From contig JAZRUI010000008.1 of assembly GCA_045652465.1 (NCBI GenBank), positions 62,001 through 126,000 on the forward strand: a DNA stretch of 64,000 bases, written 5' to 3'. Within the stretch, counting starts at the first letter, position 1; each line of letters begins with the position of its first letter. A program made the position numbers and the translations under genes. The stretch comes from SIG589 sp045652465 (GTDB lineage Bacteria; Bacillota; Clostridia; Oscillospirales; Acutalibacteraceae). Shown piece after piece: positions 24,744 through 32,936 of the stretch. The notes beneath the pieces were generated by a model. That model saw only the letters and a program-made list of their open reading frames with translations, did no database searches and was not told where the DNA came from.

Positions 24744-25457
24744 CTAAATTTTTGGTAAAATCATCTCAAAATCCTTGGTTTCAAGCATCATTTTTAGCGT
24801 TTTTTCATCCCTTGCGCGGGCGGGAAGAGCGATGCCCGAGGCGGTTTTGAAGTCTATGCTGTGGAGGTCGCTTCCGGCTATGAGGATTTTATCGCTATCG
24901 CCAAAATAGTCGGCTGCTTTTTGGTTATCCTCCGCGGTGTTGCAAAGGTTATAAACCTCAATAGCATCGAAGCAGGCCAGGTCGGGCAAATAATCGGGCT
25001 CTTTGATATAGGCGCGGCAGCGGAAGGGGTGCGCCAGCGCCAACATTCCTCCCGCTTCTCTAACCTCCTTTGCCCAAACGGGAAGAAGGTCCATTTTATA
25101 GATAGAATCGGTCGAACGGGATTTTATGAGATGCTCTTTGTTTAAAAGAAATTCGGGAGTTATGCCATAAACCAAGAATTCTTTTCCTCCGCCCAAATGC
25201 TCCTCGATGCCGAAAAGCAGGTCGAAGTCAAGCTTCGCTGCAATTTCCTTTCCCTCATAGTAGGGGCGGGAATATTGGGCAACAAAATCGTTCCAAGAAA
25301 GGCTTCGGTCGATATTCGTGTTGCCATGATAGAAATGGTTGGTGATAACCGCGCCCGAATATCCATCGGCTTTATAGCGGGTTATCATTTCCTCAATGGT
25401 GCTATGTCCGCAGGCGCTGGATTCGCTTGTGTGCATATGCATTTCGTATTTAAACAA
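24744..25457 (-). CDS. PHP domain metal-dependent phosphoesterase-like protein
   Basis: A 237-residue protein of the PHP (polymerase and histidinol phosphatase) superfamily. It has the metal-binding HMHTSES motif at the N-terminus, ITNHFYHG, FGIEEHLGG, LALAHPFRC and GSDLHSID, which supply the expected His/Asp/Glu ligands. The substrate is unknown; relatives include nucleotide, oligoribonucleotide and histidinol phosphatases. The frame opens at an ATG seven codons earlier, but the AAGGAGGTG ribosome-binding site lies inside that extension, so the start is most likely the TTG at 25457. It is monocistronic upstream of the ilv promoter. Confidence 0.82.
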   Translation of the reverse strand: MFKYEMHMHTSESSACGHSTIEEMITRYKADGYSGAVITNHFYHGNTNIDRSLSWNDFVAQYSRPYYEGKEIAAKLDFDLLFGIEEHLGGGKEFLVYGITPEFLLNKEHLIKSRSTDSIYKMDLLPVWAKEVREAGGMLALAHPFRCRAYIKEPDYLPDLACFDAIEVYNLCNTAEDNQKAADYFGDSDKILIAGSDLHSIDFKTASGIALPARARDEKTLKMMLETKDFEMILPKI

Positions 25458-25513
25458 AGAAAGCACCTCCTTGTGCATTTTAAGTTTATCACTTCATTTT
25501 TTATTGTCAAGTA

Positions 25514-25541
25514 TTGATTTATAGCAAAAATGTGTTAAAAT
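25514..25541 (+). promoter_or_regulatory. Promoter of the FTR-like and DUF308 genes
   Basis: TTGATT (25514-25519), a 16-base spacer and TAAAAT (25536-25541) with TG in the extended -10 position. AAAAGGAG follows. Confidence 0.6.
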
Positions 25542-25563
25542 ATTTAAAAGGAGAGATGGCAAA

Positions 25564-25761
25564 ATGAAGGTTTATTTCAATCCTGATGAGGCAATTCGCG
25601 ACAAGATTCGCGAGGGTCTTCGCCGCAAGGAGGGATTTTGTCCCTGCCGATTGGCAAAAGAGGAGAAATATTTTTGTATGTGCGAGGAATTTCGCGAGCA
25701 AATAGCCGACCCGAATTTTGAGGGATTTTGCCATTGTCGTCTTTATTATAAGGAAAAGTAA
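25564..25761 (+). CDS. Small ferredoxin:thioredoxin reductase catalytic-chain-like protein
   Basis: A 65-residue cysteine-rich protein with three CxC pairs at residues 26/28 (FCPCRL), 38/40 (FCMCEEF) and 56/58 (GFCHCRLYY). The pattern CPC...CxC...CHC followed by LY is the signature of the ferredoxin:thioredoxin reductase catalytic (beta) subunit, where cysteines bind a [4Fe-4S] cluster and form the redox-active disulfide. It is shorter than plant FTR and the spacings differ (X9 and X15 rather than X16 and X8), as in small anaerobe homologues. It has a strong ribosome-binding site and lies 14 bases upstream of a DUF308 membrane protein. Electron donor and partner are unknown. Confidence 0.78.
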   Translation: MKVYFNPDEAIRDKIREGLRRKEGFCPCRLAKEEKYFCMCEEFREQIADPNFEGFCHCRLYYKEK

Positions 25762-25775
25762 AAGGAGAGGGAAAA

Positions 25776-26396
25776 ATGAAAGGAAAACTCGCAAAACTTT
25801 TAAAGGGCATAAGAAAGGAATACACGATTTCATCAGCAGTTATCATCCTGCTTGGAATAGTGCTAACATTCTTTCCGAGAAACTCAACAAAGCTGCTTTG
25901 CTATTCGGTTGCCGCATTTTTTGCCCTTATCGGTGTTATAGTTATTGTTCGCTATGTTAAGGCGCAGCAACGCGGAGTTATCGCTTCGGCATCGCTGGTT
26001 GCGGGCGCGCTGCTCGTGCTCTTCGGACTTTATATTTTCATAAAGCCGCTTGCTCTTGCCAACATTCTTTGGTTAACCTTCGGAATCATCCTGGTTGTTG
26101 ACGGCGTTTATAAGATTATGCACGCTATAACTCTCGGCAAAAACGGCGCCGAGCGTTGGTGGACTGTGCTTGTTGTTGCCGCGGTAACAACCCTTTTCGG
26201 TCTGATAATTATACTTAAGCATTCGATTGTTTCCATAACATTTGTAAGACTTGTTGGTGTTGCATTTATTCTTGATGGTATTGCCGATTTGTATTCAACC
26301 ATCTATCTCTCAAGGGTTATTAAGAAGCTCGAGCCCGAGTTTGTTGAAACCCAAATTGAGCCCGTTGAGGTTGAGCTCATCGAAACTGAAGACTAA
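25776..26396 (+). CDS. HdeD/DUF308-like membrane protein
   Basis: A 206-residue protein with about six transmembrane segments arranged as short paired hairpins, as in DUF308/HdeD proteins (repeated segments like ILLGIVLTFFP, VAGALLVLFGLYIF and LTFGIILVVDGVYKI). A charged cytoplasmic tail rich in Glu ends the protein. HdeD in enterobacteria is associated with acid resistance; in Firmicutes the role is unknown. It starts behind AAAGGAGAGG, 14 bases after the FTR-like gene, with which it shares a promoter and terminator. Confidence 0.82.
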   Translation: MKGKLAKLLKGIRKEYTISSAVIILLGIVLTFFPRNSTKLLCYSVAAFFALIGVIVIVRYVKAQQRGVIASASLVAGALLVLFGLYIFIKPLALANILWLTFGIILVVDGVYKIMHAITLGKNGAERWWTVLVVAAVTTLFGLIIILKHSIVSITFVRLVGVAFILDGIADLYSTIYLSRVIKKLEPEFVETQIEPVEVELIETED

Positions 26397-26409
26397 TAAT
26401 AAAAGCAAA

Positions 26410-26447
26410 ATCCCCGAGGCAAAAGCCTCGGGGATAATTTTATTTTT
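26410..26447. terminator. Terminator between the DUF308 and Na/Pi symporter genes
   Basis: TCCCCGAGGC (26411-26420) pairs with GCCTCGGGGA (26425-26434) around AAAA, with T-rich DNA on the plus side and AAAA on the other. It probably serves both convergent genes and slightly overlaps the symporter stop. Confidence 0.8.
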
Positions 26448-28128
26448 GCGAATCTTTTTGAGAACCTGTCGGGTTAACGATACTGTAACCAACATTAACA
26501 AGGTGGTCGGCCACACGCTCGAGGCCAACAATAACGGATGAATAATAGGGGCTCACATCAACGCTGCAGTTGCCTTCCGCAAGTCGAGCAAAGTGACCTG
26601 CGATAAGCTCCTTTTTCTTAATATCAACGCCTTCTTCAAGGCGGGTGAGCTCGGGGAGCTTGTCCCTATGCAAATTCTCGAAGGCATCCTTCGAAATCGC
26701 AAACATATTCATAACGGTATCGCGCATATCGGCTATGCTGGCGCGAGCCTTATCCGAGAAGGAAATTTTTCTTCCTATCATCTCGGCGCCTATCTCGTGG
26801 AAGTTTTCAGCGTGGTCACCGATACGCTCAAGGTCGTTAAGAACATGGAAATAAGAACCGATAACCTTTTCATCGCTTGCCTCAACAACGGTTGAAAGCT
26901 TGATTAGATATTTGGTAAGCGCGCTGTTTGTAAAGTCGATAATTGCTTCGTTTTGGCGAATTTTCTCGGCGTGCTCGCCCGAGCCTGTTTCCATTGCAAC
27001 AAAGGAAAGACGGGTGTTTTCCTCAACAAGAGCCAACATATAGTCGATTTCCTTTTTAACCTGAATAAGAGCAACGGTGGGCATGGAGAGAAGTCGTTCA
27101 TCGACAAACTTGAAGGAAATTTCCTCGCTCTGCGGCCTTTTATCTTTGATAACCGCGCAGGAATATTTAACGAGATGACGAACAAACGGAAGCAAGAGAA
27201 GCGTTGTGGAAACATTGAACACAACATGGAAAAACGAAACGCGCATTTGAAGCGACATCGCATCGCTTCCCGGGAACATGGAAACAAGGAATTTAACAAC
27301 GGGTTCCTTGAACGCCCAAATTATCGCCGTAAACATCACCGTTCCGATTACATTAAAGGTAAAGTGGATAAGTGCAACGCGCTTCGAATTTGCGTTTGCT
27401 CCAACCGAAGCCAAAAGCGCGGTAACGCAGGTTCCGATGTTAGCGCCCAAAATAATGAAAAGCGCAAGCTCAAGCGGCAAAACCCCTGTTCCGACCATGG
27501 TGATAACAACGCCCGATGCGGCGGAGGAGCTTTGAATCAGCGCGGTGAAAACAACGCCAACCAAAATCAGCAAAAGCGGGAAGTTGATTTTTTGGAACAT
27601 ATCGGTAAACACGCGTTCAACAAGCGGATTTCCAAAAGCCTCTTCGCTGCTCATAATATTAAGACCAACGAAAATCAAACCAAGACCGCTGCACAAAAGA
27701 CCGGCAAGCTTAACCTTTTCGTTTTTAACGAAGCCCATCATAACGCCCGCAAAAGCGAAAAGATACATAAGCATATTAAAGAAATCATTCTTTAGTGCAA
27801 CCAAAACGCCCGTAACAGTTGTTCCTATGTTGGCGCCCATAATAATCGGGGTTGCCTGCATAAGGGTCATAACGCCGGCATTAACAAGACCGATAACCAT
27901 AACCGAGGTTGCGGAGGAGCTTTGGATAATAGCGGTAACGCCCGCTCCGACTCCAACGCCCGAAAAACGGTTGTTGCTTATTTTCTCGAGCACGCGTTTC
28001 ATTCCCGCTCCTGCGCTTTTTTCAAGCGCATCGCCCATGAAATTCATGCCGACGATGAAAACACCAACGCCCGAAAGAAGCCAAATAAGGCTCTCCATTA
28101 ACTGCATTATTTCTTCCGAGGATAACAT
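26440..28128 (-). CDS. Na+/phosphate symporter with C-terminal PhoU domain
   Basis: A 562-residue NptA/YjbB-like transporter. Two inverted Na_Pi_cotrans repeats carry the duplicated QSSSA signatures (IIQSSSATSVMV near residue 70 and LIQSSSAASGVV near residue 200), each followed by GANIGT. From about residue 345 the protein continues as a cytoplasmic PhoU-like helical domain (for example LNDLERIGDHAENFHEIG and GLERVADHLVNVGY). It takes up phosphate with sodium or exports it. The frame runs 58 codons further upstream, but ATG 28128 has AAAAGGAG and the extension covers the divergent promoters. It is transcribed divergently from a Crp/Fnr regulator. Confidence 0.92.
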   Translation of the reverse strand: MLSSEEIMQLMESLIWLLSGVGVFIVGMNFMGDALEKSAGAGMKRVLEKISNNRFSGVGVGAGVTAIIQSSSATSVMVIGLVNAGVMTLMQATPIIMGANIGTTVTGVLVALKNDFFNMLMYLFAFAGVMMGFVKNEKVKLAGLLCSGLGLIFVGLNIMSSEEAFGNPLVERVFTDMFQKINFPLLLILVGVVFTALIQSSSAASGVVITMVGTGVLPLELALFIILGANIGTCVTALLASVGANANSKRVALIHFTFNVIGTVMFTAIIWAFKEPVVKFLVSMFPGSDAMSLQMRVSFFHVVFNVSTTLLLLPFVRHLVKYSCAVIKDKRPQSEEISFKFVDERLLSMPTVALIQVKKEIDYMLALVEENTRLSFVAMETGSGEHAEKIRQNEAIIDFTNSALTKYLIKLSTVVEASDEKVIGSYFHVLNDLERIGDHAENFHEIGAEMIGRKISFSDKARASIADMRDTVMNMFAISKDAFENLHRDKLPELTRLEEGVDIKKKELIAGHFARLAEGNCSVDVSPYYSSVIVGLERVADHLVNVGYSIVNPTGSQKDSQK

Positions 28129-28171
28129 AATTTTTCTCCTTTTCTCTTTCGTTATCTTGGATTCCGTACAT

Positions 28172-28200
28172 AATATAACATAATACATATCTAATTGCAA
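28172..28200 (-). promoter_or_regulatory. Promoter of the Na/Pi symporter gene
   Basis: On the minus strand TTGCAA, a 17-base spacer and TATATT with TGT in the extended -10 position. It is divergent from the crp/fnr promoter about 25 bases away. Confidence 0.65.
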
Positions 28201-28225
28201 ACAATTCGAAAAATTTTGTCGTTTG

Positions 28226-28254
28226 TTGCATAAGATGTTAAACTGTGGTATTAT
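28226..28254 (+). promoter_or_regulatory. Promoter of the Crp/Fnr-family gene
   Basis: TTGCAT (28226-28231), a 17-base spacer and TATTAT (28249-28254) preceded by TGG. Confidence 0.7.
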
Positions 28255-28286
28255 TTTTGTGGATAAAGCAAAAGGGGGAAGAGTTG

Positions 28287-28937
28287 ATGGATATGAAGGC
28301 ACTAAAAAGCTGCAGCCTGTTTGAGGGGTTAACCGAGCAGGAGCTATCCTCGGCGCTTTCGCTTTTTTGCGCCGCGAGCGCGCAGTATCGCAAGGGCGAG
28401 ATAATTCGCAACGAGGGCGAAAGGCTGCAGTCGTTTGGGCTTGTGATGAGCGGAGCGGTTCAGGTTTTTATGAACGATATAAACGGCGATAGCATAATAA
28501 TGGCAACCGTAACGCGCGGCGGAACCTTTGGCGAATCGCTCTCGTTTCTCGGAACGCAGGAGATTCCCGTTTGCATTCAGGCAACCGAGGATAGCGAGGT
28601 GCTTTGGCTCTCTTGTGAGAATTTCTATGGGGAGATGTGCGGCTCGCAATTAAGCCAAAAGCTTTATCATCGTTTCGTTTCCATGCTCGCGCAGCGCGCC
28701 CTTGATATGAACGACCGTATTCAGGTGCTCTCGAAGCTAACCCTCAGGGAAAAACTCAGCACCCTCTTCTCACAGTATGCCCACAAAAGCGGCTCGCGCA
28801 CCTTCAGCATCTCCTTAAATCGCGAGCAGCTGGCTTCCTATCTCGGCGTTAACCGCAGCGCTCTTTCCCGCGAGCTTTCAAAAATGCGGGATGAGGGAAT
28901 AATCGAATTTTATAAAAATAGCTTTAAAATACTCTAA
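28287..28937 (+). CDS. Crp/Fnr family transcriptional regulator
   Basis: A 216-residue regulator with an N-terminal cyclic-nucleotide-binding-like jelly roll (residues 10-125, including GGTFGESLSFLG) and a C-terminal winged helix with LNREQLASYLGVNRSALSRELSKMRDEG, the recognition-helix region. Cysteines at several N-terminal positions do not match the Fnr cluster spacing, so an oxygen-sensing cluster is not supported. The effector is unknown. ATG 28287 is preceded by GGGGGAAGAG; a second ATG lies two codons later. Its neighbours, the divergent phosphate symporter and the ABC importer downstream, are candidate targets by position only. Confidence 0.88.
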   Translation: MDMKALKSCSLFEGLTEQELSSALSLFCAASAQYRKGEIIRNEGERLQSFGLVMSGAVQVFMNDINGDSIIMATVTRGGTFGESLSFLGTQEIPVCIQATEDSEVLWLSCENFYGEMCGSQLSQKLYHRFVSMLAQRALDMNDRIQVLSKLTLREKLSTLFSQYAHKSGSRTFSISLNREQLASYLGVNRSALSRELSKMRDEGIIEFYKNSFKIL

Positions 28938-28943
28938 AGAATC

Positions 28944-28975
28944 AAATTCCGTTGCAAATGCAACGGAATTTTGTT
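28944..28975 (+). terminator. Terminator after the Crp/Fnr gene
   Basis: AAATTCCGTT and AACGGAATTT form a perfect stem with the loop GCAAATGC, followed by a T-rich tract. Confidence 0.8.
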
Positions 28976-29018
28976 ATTATATGGTATATAATGCTACTAA
29001 AGAAAAGAGGTCCTTATT

Positions 29019-29987
29019 ATGAAAAAACTTTTAGCATTATTACTCGTGTTTGTTCTCGCAGCAACCCTTCTTGTGGGCTGCGGCGGTGCTCCCGAATCGG
29101 CTCATATCCGCATAGCGGGTCTTAAAGGTCCGACAACCATAGGACTTGTTAAGGTTATCGAGGATGCCGAAAACGACAAAACCCATAACGACTATGAGTT
29201 CACCGTTGCCGGAACAGCCGATGAAATAACCCCCCTGCTTTTAAAGGGCGAGCTTGATATGGCTGCGGTGCCCGCTAACTTGGCTTCGGTGCTTTATAAT
29301 AACTCTAACGGAAAAATCGTTACTGTTGCGATTAACACTTTAGGCGTTGTTTACATCGTTGAAAAGGGCGACACCATTGCCGACCTTTCCGACCTTCGCG
29401 GCAAAACCATCTATGCGACAGGTCAGGGCTCAACCCCTGAATATGCCCTCCGCTATATATTAAAGGAAAACGGCATTGACCCCGATAAGGATGTTAACAT
29501 CCAGTTTAAGAGCCAGCCCGATGAGGTTGTTGCGCTTCTTAAGAAGTCGGATAGCGGAATCGCAATGCTTCCCCAGCCTTATGTTACGGTTGCATCCAAC
29601 AATGTTGAGGGACTCGAGGTTAAAATCGACCTTAACAAGGAATGGGAAAAGCTCGAAACCGAGAGCATGTTCTTAACCGGCGTTATGGTTGCCCGCCGCG
29701 AGTTTTTAGAGGAAAACGAAGAGGCGGTTGGCGAGTTTTTAAAGGAATATAAGGCATCAACCGAATGGGTTAACGCCAATGTTGATGAAGCTGCCGCACT
29801 TGTTGAAAAGGTAGGCATCGTTAAGGCTCCCATCGCCAAAAAGGCAATCCCCTTCTGCAACATAACCTATATTGATGGAGGAAAAATGCAAACCGCCCTT
29901 TCGGGATATTTAAAGGTTTTATATGATATGAATCCCAAGGCGGTTGGCGGAAAGCTACCGAATGAAGAGTTTTATTATAAGAAATAA
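29019..29987 (+). CDS. ABC transporter substrate-binding lipoprotein (NMT1/TauA-like)
   Basis: A 322-residue exported lipoprotein: a hydrophobic signal peptide ends in the lipobox LLVGC (C21). The mature part resembles the NMT1/SsuA/TauA type II solute-binding fold (GELDMAAVPANLASVLYN, DLSDLRGKTIYATGQGSTPEYALRYIL, AMLPQPYVTVAS). Related proteins bind sulfonates, nitrate, pyrimidine precursors of thiamine or other small ligands. The ligand here is not predictable by eye. A TATAAT with a TGG just upstream (around 28981-28992) may be its promoter. Permease and ATPase genes follow with overlaps, so the three form a complete importer operon. Confidence 0.88.
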   Translation: MKKLLALLLVFVLAATLLVGCGGAPESAHIRIAGLKGPTTIGLVKVIEDAENDKTHNDYEFTVAGTADEITPLLLKGELDMAAVPANLASVLYNNSNGKIVTVAINTLGVVYIVEKGDTIADLSDLRGKTIYATGQGSTPEYALRYILKENGIDPDKDVNIQFKSQPDEVVALLKKSDSGIAMLPQPYVTVASNNVEGLEVKIDLNKEWEKLETESMFLTGVMVARREFLEENEEAVGEFLKEYKASTEWVNANVDEAAALVEKVGIVKAPIAKKAIPFCNITYIDGGKMQTALSGYLKVLYDMNPKAVGGKLPNEEFYYKK

Positions 29988-30729
29988 ACTGTTGTTTTCG
30001 AAAATCCTATCGGTTTTACTCGCGCTCTCTCTTTGGCAATTGCTGGCGGTTGCGGCGGATATGCGTTATTTATTCGCCGCCCCCAGCGATGTTTTAAAAA
30101 CGCTTTGGCGATTGCTTTGCGATGGCGAAACCTATGGGGTTTTATGGTTTAGCGGCTCGAGAATTGTGCTCGGATTTTTGCTGGGCGCGTTGTGCGGCGT
30201 TGTGCTGGGCGTTTTAGCGGGCAGGTTTTTGATTGTTGAAACCCTGCTTTGGCCCTATATGCTAACCGTTAAATCGGTGCCCGTTGCATCCTTTATCGTT
30301 ATCGCGCTCATTTGGGTTAAAACGGCGGTGCTATCCTTGTTTATCGCCATTTTAATCGTGTTGCCCATCATTTATAATAACATCTTAGGCGGCATCAAGG
30401 GCGCCGACCGAAAAATGGCGCAAATGGCGGATGTCTTCGCGCTTAATTTGCCGAGAAGGCTGCTTTATATTTGGACTCCCGCAATAAAACCGTTTCTTTT
30501 AAGCGCGGTGCATACCGCGGCGGGACTCGCCTTTAAGTCGGGCGTTGCTGCCGAGGTTATCGGATTGCAAAACGGAACGGTCGGCCAAATGATACACTAC
30601 GCAAGGCTGCATTTTGAATCGGCGGAGCTCTTTGCTTGGACGGTGCTTATCGTTATTTTAAGCGCCCTGTTCGAGCGGGTGTTCTCGCTTGTTTTGCGCG
30701 CAGGCTTCGCGGGATTGGAGCGGCTGTGA
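29962..30729 (+). CDS. ABC transporter permease (SsuC/TauC-like)
   Basis: A 255-residue inner-membrane permease with six predicted helices and the BPD_transp_1 fold. The cytoplasmic EAA-like loop is recognisable around GADRKMAQMADVFALNLPRRLLYIWTP. Other typical segments are LWPYMLTVKSVPVASFIVIALIW and AGLAFKSGVAAEVIGL. The ATG at 29962 overlaps the end of the binding-protein gene by 26 bases; a TTG six codons earlier is an alternative. The ATPase gene follows with a TGATG overlap. The closest resemblance is to sulfonate/taurine/nitrate-type permeases, which agrees with the binding protein. Confidence 0.88.
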   Translation: MKSFIIRNKLLFSKILSVLLALSLWQLLAVAADMRYLFAAPSDVLKTLWRLLCDGETYGVLWFSGSRIVLGFLLGALCGVVLGVLAGRFLIVETLLWPYMLTVKSVPVASFIVIALIWVKTAVLSLFIAILIVLPIIYNNILGGIKGADRKMAQMADVFALNLPRRLLYIWTPAIKPFLLSAVHTAAGLAFKSGVAAEVIGLQNGTVGQMIHYARLHFESAELFAWTVLIVILSALFERVFSLVLRAGFAGLERL

Positions 30730-31292
30730 TGATAGAGCTTAAAAATGTTTATAAAGCATTCGGCGAAAAGCAGGTGCTTAAAGATTTCAGCCTTCAAATC
30801 CAAAAAGGCGAGCGAGTTTGCCTTATGGGCGCCTCGGGCAGCGGAAAAACAACAATCTTCAATTTGATTTTAGGGATAGAATCGCCCGATAGCGGAACAG
30901 CCGAAACGGGCGGCGAAATCAGCGCAGTCTTCCAAGAGGACCGTTTGTGCGAGGATTTTTCGGCGCTCTCAAATGTTCGGATGGTGCTTTGCGACCGCGA
31001 TTCCAAAAGAGCGGCGAAGGTTTTAGAGCTGTTTTTGGATGAGGGGGATATAGCCTCTCCCGTTCGAACCTTTTCGGGCGGAATGAAGCGCCGCGTTGCA
31101 ATCGCTCGTGCGCTTTGCTTCGATAAGCCGATTCTTCTTTTGGATGAACCCTTCACGGGGCTCGATTCGGAAACCAAAGCCCGCGCCGCGGCAGCGATAA
31201 ATGAGTTGAGCGGCGGCAAAACGATTTTGCTTATCAGCCATGATAAGGATGATGCCGAGCTCCTCGGCGCCAAAATTTTTGAACTGAAATAA
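30729..31292 (+). CDS. ABC transporter ATP-binding protein
   Basis: A 187-residue ABC ATPase with Walker A GASGSGKTT, Q-loop AVFQEDRLCEDFSAL, signature FSGGMKRRVAIARAL, Walker B ILLLDEPFTGLD and the switch histidine in LLISHDKDD. All catalytic elements are present. It is shorter than the usual 230-250 residues, because the C-terminal extension after the switch histidine is nearly absent. The ATG at 30729 overlaps the permease stop (TGATG), so translation is coupled. It energises the importer formed with the two preceding genes. Confidence 0.9.
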   Translation: MIELKNVYKAFGEKQVLKDFSLQIQKGERVCLMGASGSGKTTIFNLILGIESPDSGTAETGGEISAVFQEDRLCEDFSALSNVRMVLCDRDSKRAAKVLELFLDEGDIASPVRTFSGGMKRRVAIARALCFDKPILLLDEPFTGLDSETKARAAAAINELSGGKTILLISHDKDDAELLGAKIFELK

Positions 31293-31297
31293 AAACA

Positions 31298-31325
31298 ACA
31301 CCGAGCAGTTTAGCTCGGTGTTTTT
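31298..31325. terminator. Terminator between the ABC ATPase and GNAT genes
   Basis: ACACCGAGC (31298-31306) pairs with GCTCGGTGT (31313-31321), followed by T. Upstream A-runs let it serve the convergent GNAT gene too. Confidence 0.8.
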
Positions 31326-31328
31326 CTT

Positions 31329-32126
31329 TTAATCCAGCATTAAGTTTAGATAAACGGGGCGGGTGAATCCGATGCCGTAGGCATATGCGGAGCCGCTCTC
31401 ATCGGTGGGTAGAATGGCGGTTATCTCATCGCCGCCAAAAATCTTGATTGCCGCCGCGGCAACTGCGGGAAGCGCCTCTTCGCTCGCGGAGGTTTCTTTA
31501 ATATAGGTTGTGCCGCCGTCGCGGGTGCAAAGAACGATGCCCTCTTCATCCCCAAAATGGAATTTATAAGCCCTGCCGCCGAAAAATGTTTCGTGCGTGA
31601 GGGCGTAGTCAACCGATTCGGTGTCCCAAATAACGGGGTTTAAGCGCTGAAGGGCGGTGTTGCGAATGGCGGTGTATTCCTCCGCCGTAATTGAGGAAAA
31701 TTCCGCAGCCTCGGAATTCGCGGAAAAGACCTTCTTTTCATAGAAAGAGCAGGGCGAGAAGCCCGCTTTTTCATAAAATGGGAACAAGGAGGGCTCTTGC
31801 GGCATTAAAAGCACGCGCGCGCCGCGCTCCTTTGCGGTTTGGCAGGCGAAGGAGAGAAGGCTTTTGCCGATTTCCTGCCCGCGCATATCGGGCGAAACGC
31901 AAACGCCATAAATATAAAAACAGGGCGCACCCTCCGCCTCGCAGGGCAAAAGGAAGGAAAGACCAACCGTCCTGCCGTCGCATTCCGCCAAAAGGGTGTT
32001 TTCGGGGATAAAATGATTCGCAAAAAACATATTAACGAAGCCGAGCGTGTCATCAAAGCAGGCGAGGAAAAGCCGTTTTAAGGTTAGTTCATCGCTCGCG
32101 GTTGCTGTTCGAAAGCTTATGTTCAT
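31329..32126 (-). CDS. GNAT family N-acetyltransferase
   Basis: A 265-residue protein whose first 140 residues form a GNAT acetyltransferase domain. The acetyl-CoA loop is visible as VCVSPDMRGQEIGKSLLSFA (near residue 75), followed by the typical PQEPSLFPFYEKAGF. The C-terminal part (from about residue 145) is an additional domain seen in longer two-part GNAT proteins. The substrate is unknown. It is monocistronic and convergent with the ABC importer operon. Confidence 0.85.
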   Translation of the reverse strand: MNISFRTATASDELTLKRLFLACFDDTLGFVNMFFANHFIPENTLLAECDGRTVGLSFLLPCEAEGAPCFYIYGVCVSPDMRGQEIGKSLLSFACQTAKERGARVLLMPQEPSLFPFYEKAGFSPCSFYEKKVFSANSEAAEFSSITAEEYTAIRNTALQRLNPVIWDTESVDYALTHETFFGGRAYKFHFGDEEGIVLCTRDGGTTYIKETSASEEALPAVAAAAIKIFGGDEITAILPTDESGSAYAYGIGFTRPVYLNLMLD

Positions 32127-32198
32127 AGGTCATCCCCCTAAAGTTGTTTAAGGTTAGTTTACCACAAAAAACGAATTTTCTCAACCTCTTTTCGCCGC

Positions 32199-32227
32199 TT
32201 GACAAACTTCCCGCGCAGGAGTATAAT
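32199..32227 (+). promoter_or_regulatory. Sigma-A promoter of the folT riboswitch transcript
   Basis: A perfect TTGACA (32199-32204), a 17-base spacer and a perfect TATAAT (32222-32227). Confidence 0.85.
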
Positions 32228-32240
32228 TACGACATAAATT

Positions 32241-32333
32241 GCAGAGTAGGCATACGAGCGTAAAGTGCTTTTCGGACGGGGAGTTGCCGCAAAGACGAAG
32301 GATTTCCGCGGTTCGTGTGTCGCATCCCGCTGC
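32241..32333 (+). promoter_or_regulatory. Tetrahydrofolate (THF) riboswitch aptamer
   Basis: The segment starts GCAGAGTAG, contains AGCGTAAAGTGC, then GGACGGGGAGTTG, then GACGAA, and ends CGCATCCCGCTGC, with the terminal GCAG/CTGC pairing closing the aptamer. These blocks follow the THF riboswitch consensus as I recall it from folT leaders. Downstream, GCCTTCCT can pair with the GGGGAGG ribosome-binding site of folT, so the expression platform is probably translational. The gene under control, a folate transporter component, agrees with the assignment. Confidence 0.85.
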
Positions 32334-32391
32334 CGAATAGGGAAGCCTTCCTATATTTCGGACTACGACGGGTATGGGGAGGTATTTTTTT

Positions 32392-32934
32392 ATGTCAAAA
32401 CAGCAAAGAAACCTAAAACTTTTGTGTGTGTCGGCCATGATGGCGGCGCTTTATTCGGTGCTCGATTTCTTTTCGGATGCCGTCAGCCTGCCGCTCGGAA
32501 ACTTCAAAATTTCGATAAACGGCTTGCCGATTCTTATAATCGCCGTTTTGGGAGGTCCCGTTTGGGGCGCCGCAACGGGATTTGTTGGCGCGTTTATCAG
32601 CCAGCTTCGCTGGGGTCTTGAAGCGATGACCATTCTTTGGGTGTTGCCCGAGGTTGCGCGCGGACTTTTGATGGGCCTTATCTTTATTGCCTTCAAGCGC
32701 AGCCTAAAGCCTTGGCATTTGGGAATAGGCGTTGTTTTAAGCTCGATTGCCGTAACGATTTTGAATACGGTTGCGCTCATCGCCAACTATTTTGTCTATG
32801 GCGGCAAAAACGGCGTTAAGGCAATAATTTTCGAGGCGCCCGGCCGCTTGGCTTTGGGGGTTGTAACGGCGGTTATCCTAACCCTCGCGCTGCCGCTGAT
32901 TATCCACCCGCTCAAGAAGGTTATAAAACTATAA
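32392..32934 (+). CDS. folT: Folate ECF transporter S component (FolT)
   Basis: A 180-residue membrane protein with six hydrophobic segments, typical of ECF S components. It has LGGPVWGAATGFVGAFISQLRWG, and PGRLALGVVTAVILTLALP at the end. It binds folate and works with the shared EcfAA'T energising module, which is not in this window. The ATG at 32392 is chosen over one six codons earlier because GGGGAGG lies 9 bases upstream. The THF riboswitch in its leader strongly supports folate as the substrate. A terminator follows directly. Confidence 0.87.
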   Translation: MSKQQRNLKLLCVSAMMAALYSVLDFFSDAVSLPLGNFKISINGLPILIIAVLGGPVWGAATGFVGAFISQLRWGLEAMTILWVLPEVARGLLMGLIFIAFKRSLKPWHLGIGVVLSSIAVTILNTVALIANYFVYGGKNGVKAIIFEAPGRLALGVVTAVILTLALPLIIHPLKKVIKL

Positions 32935-32936
32935 GA

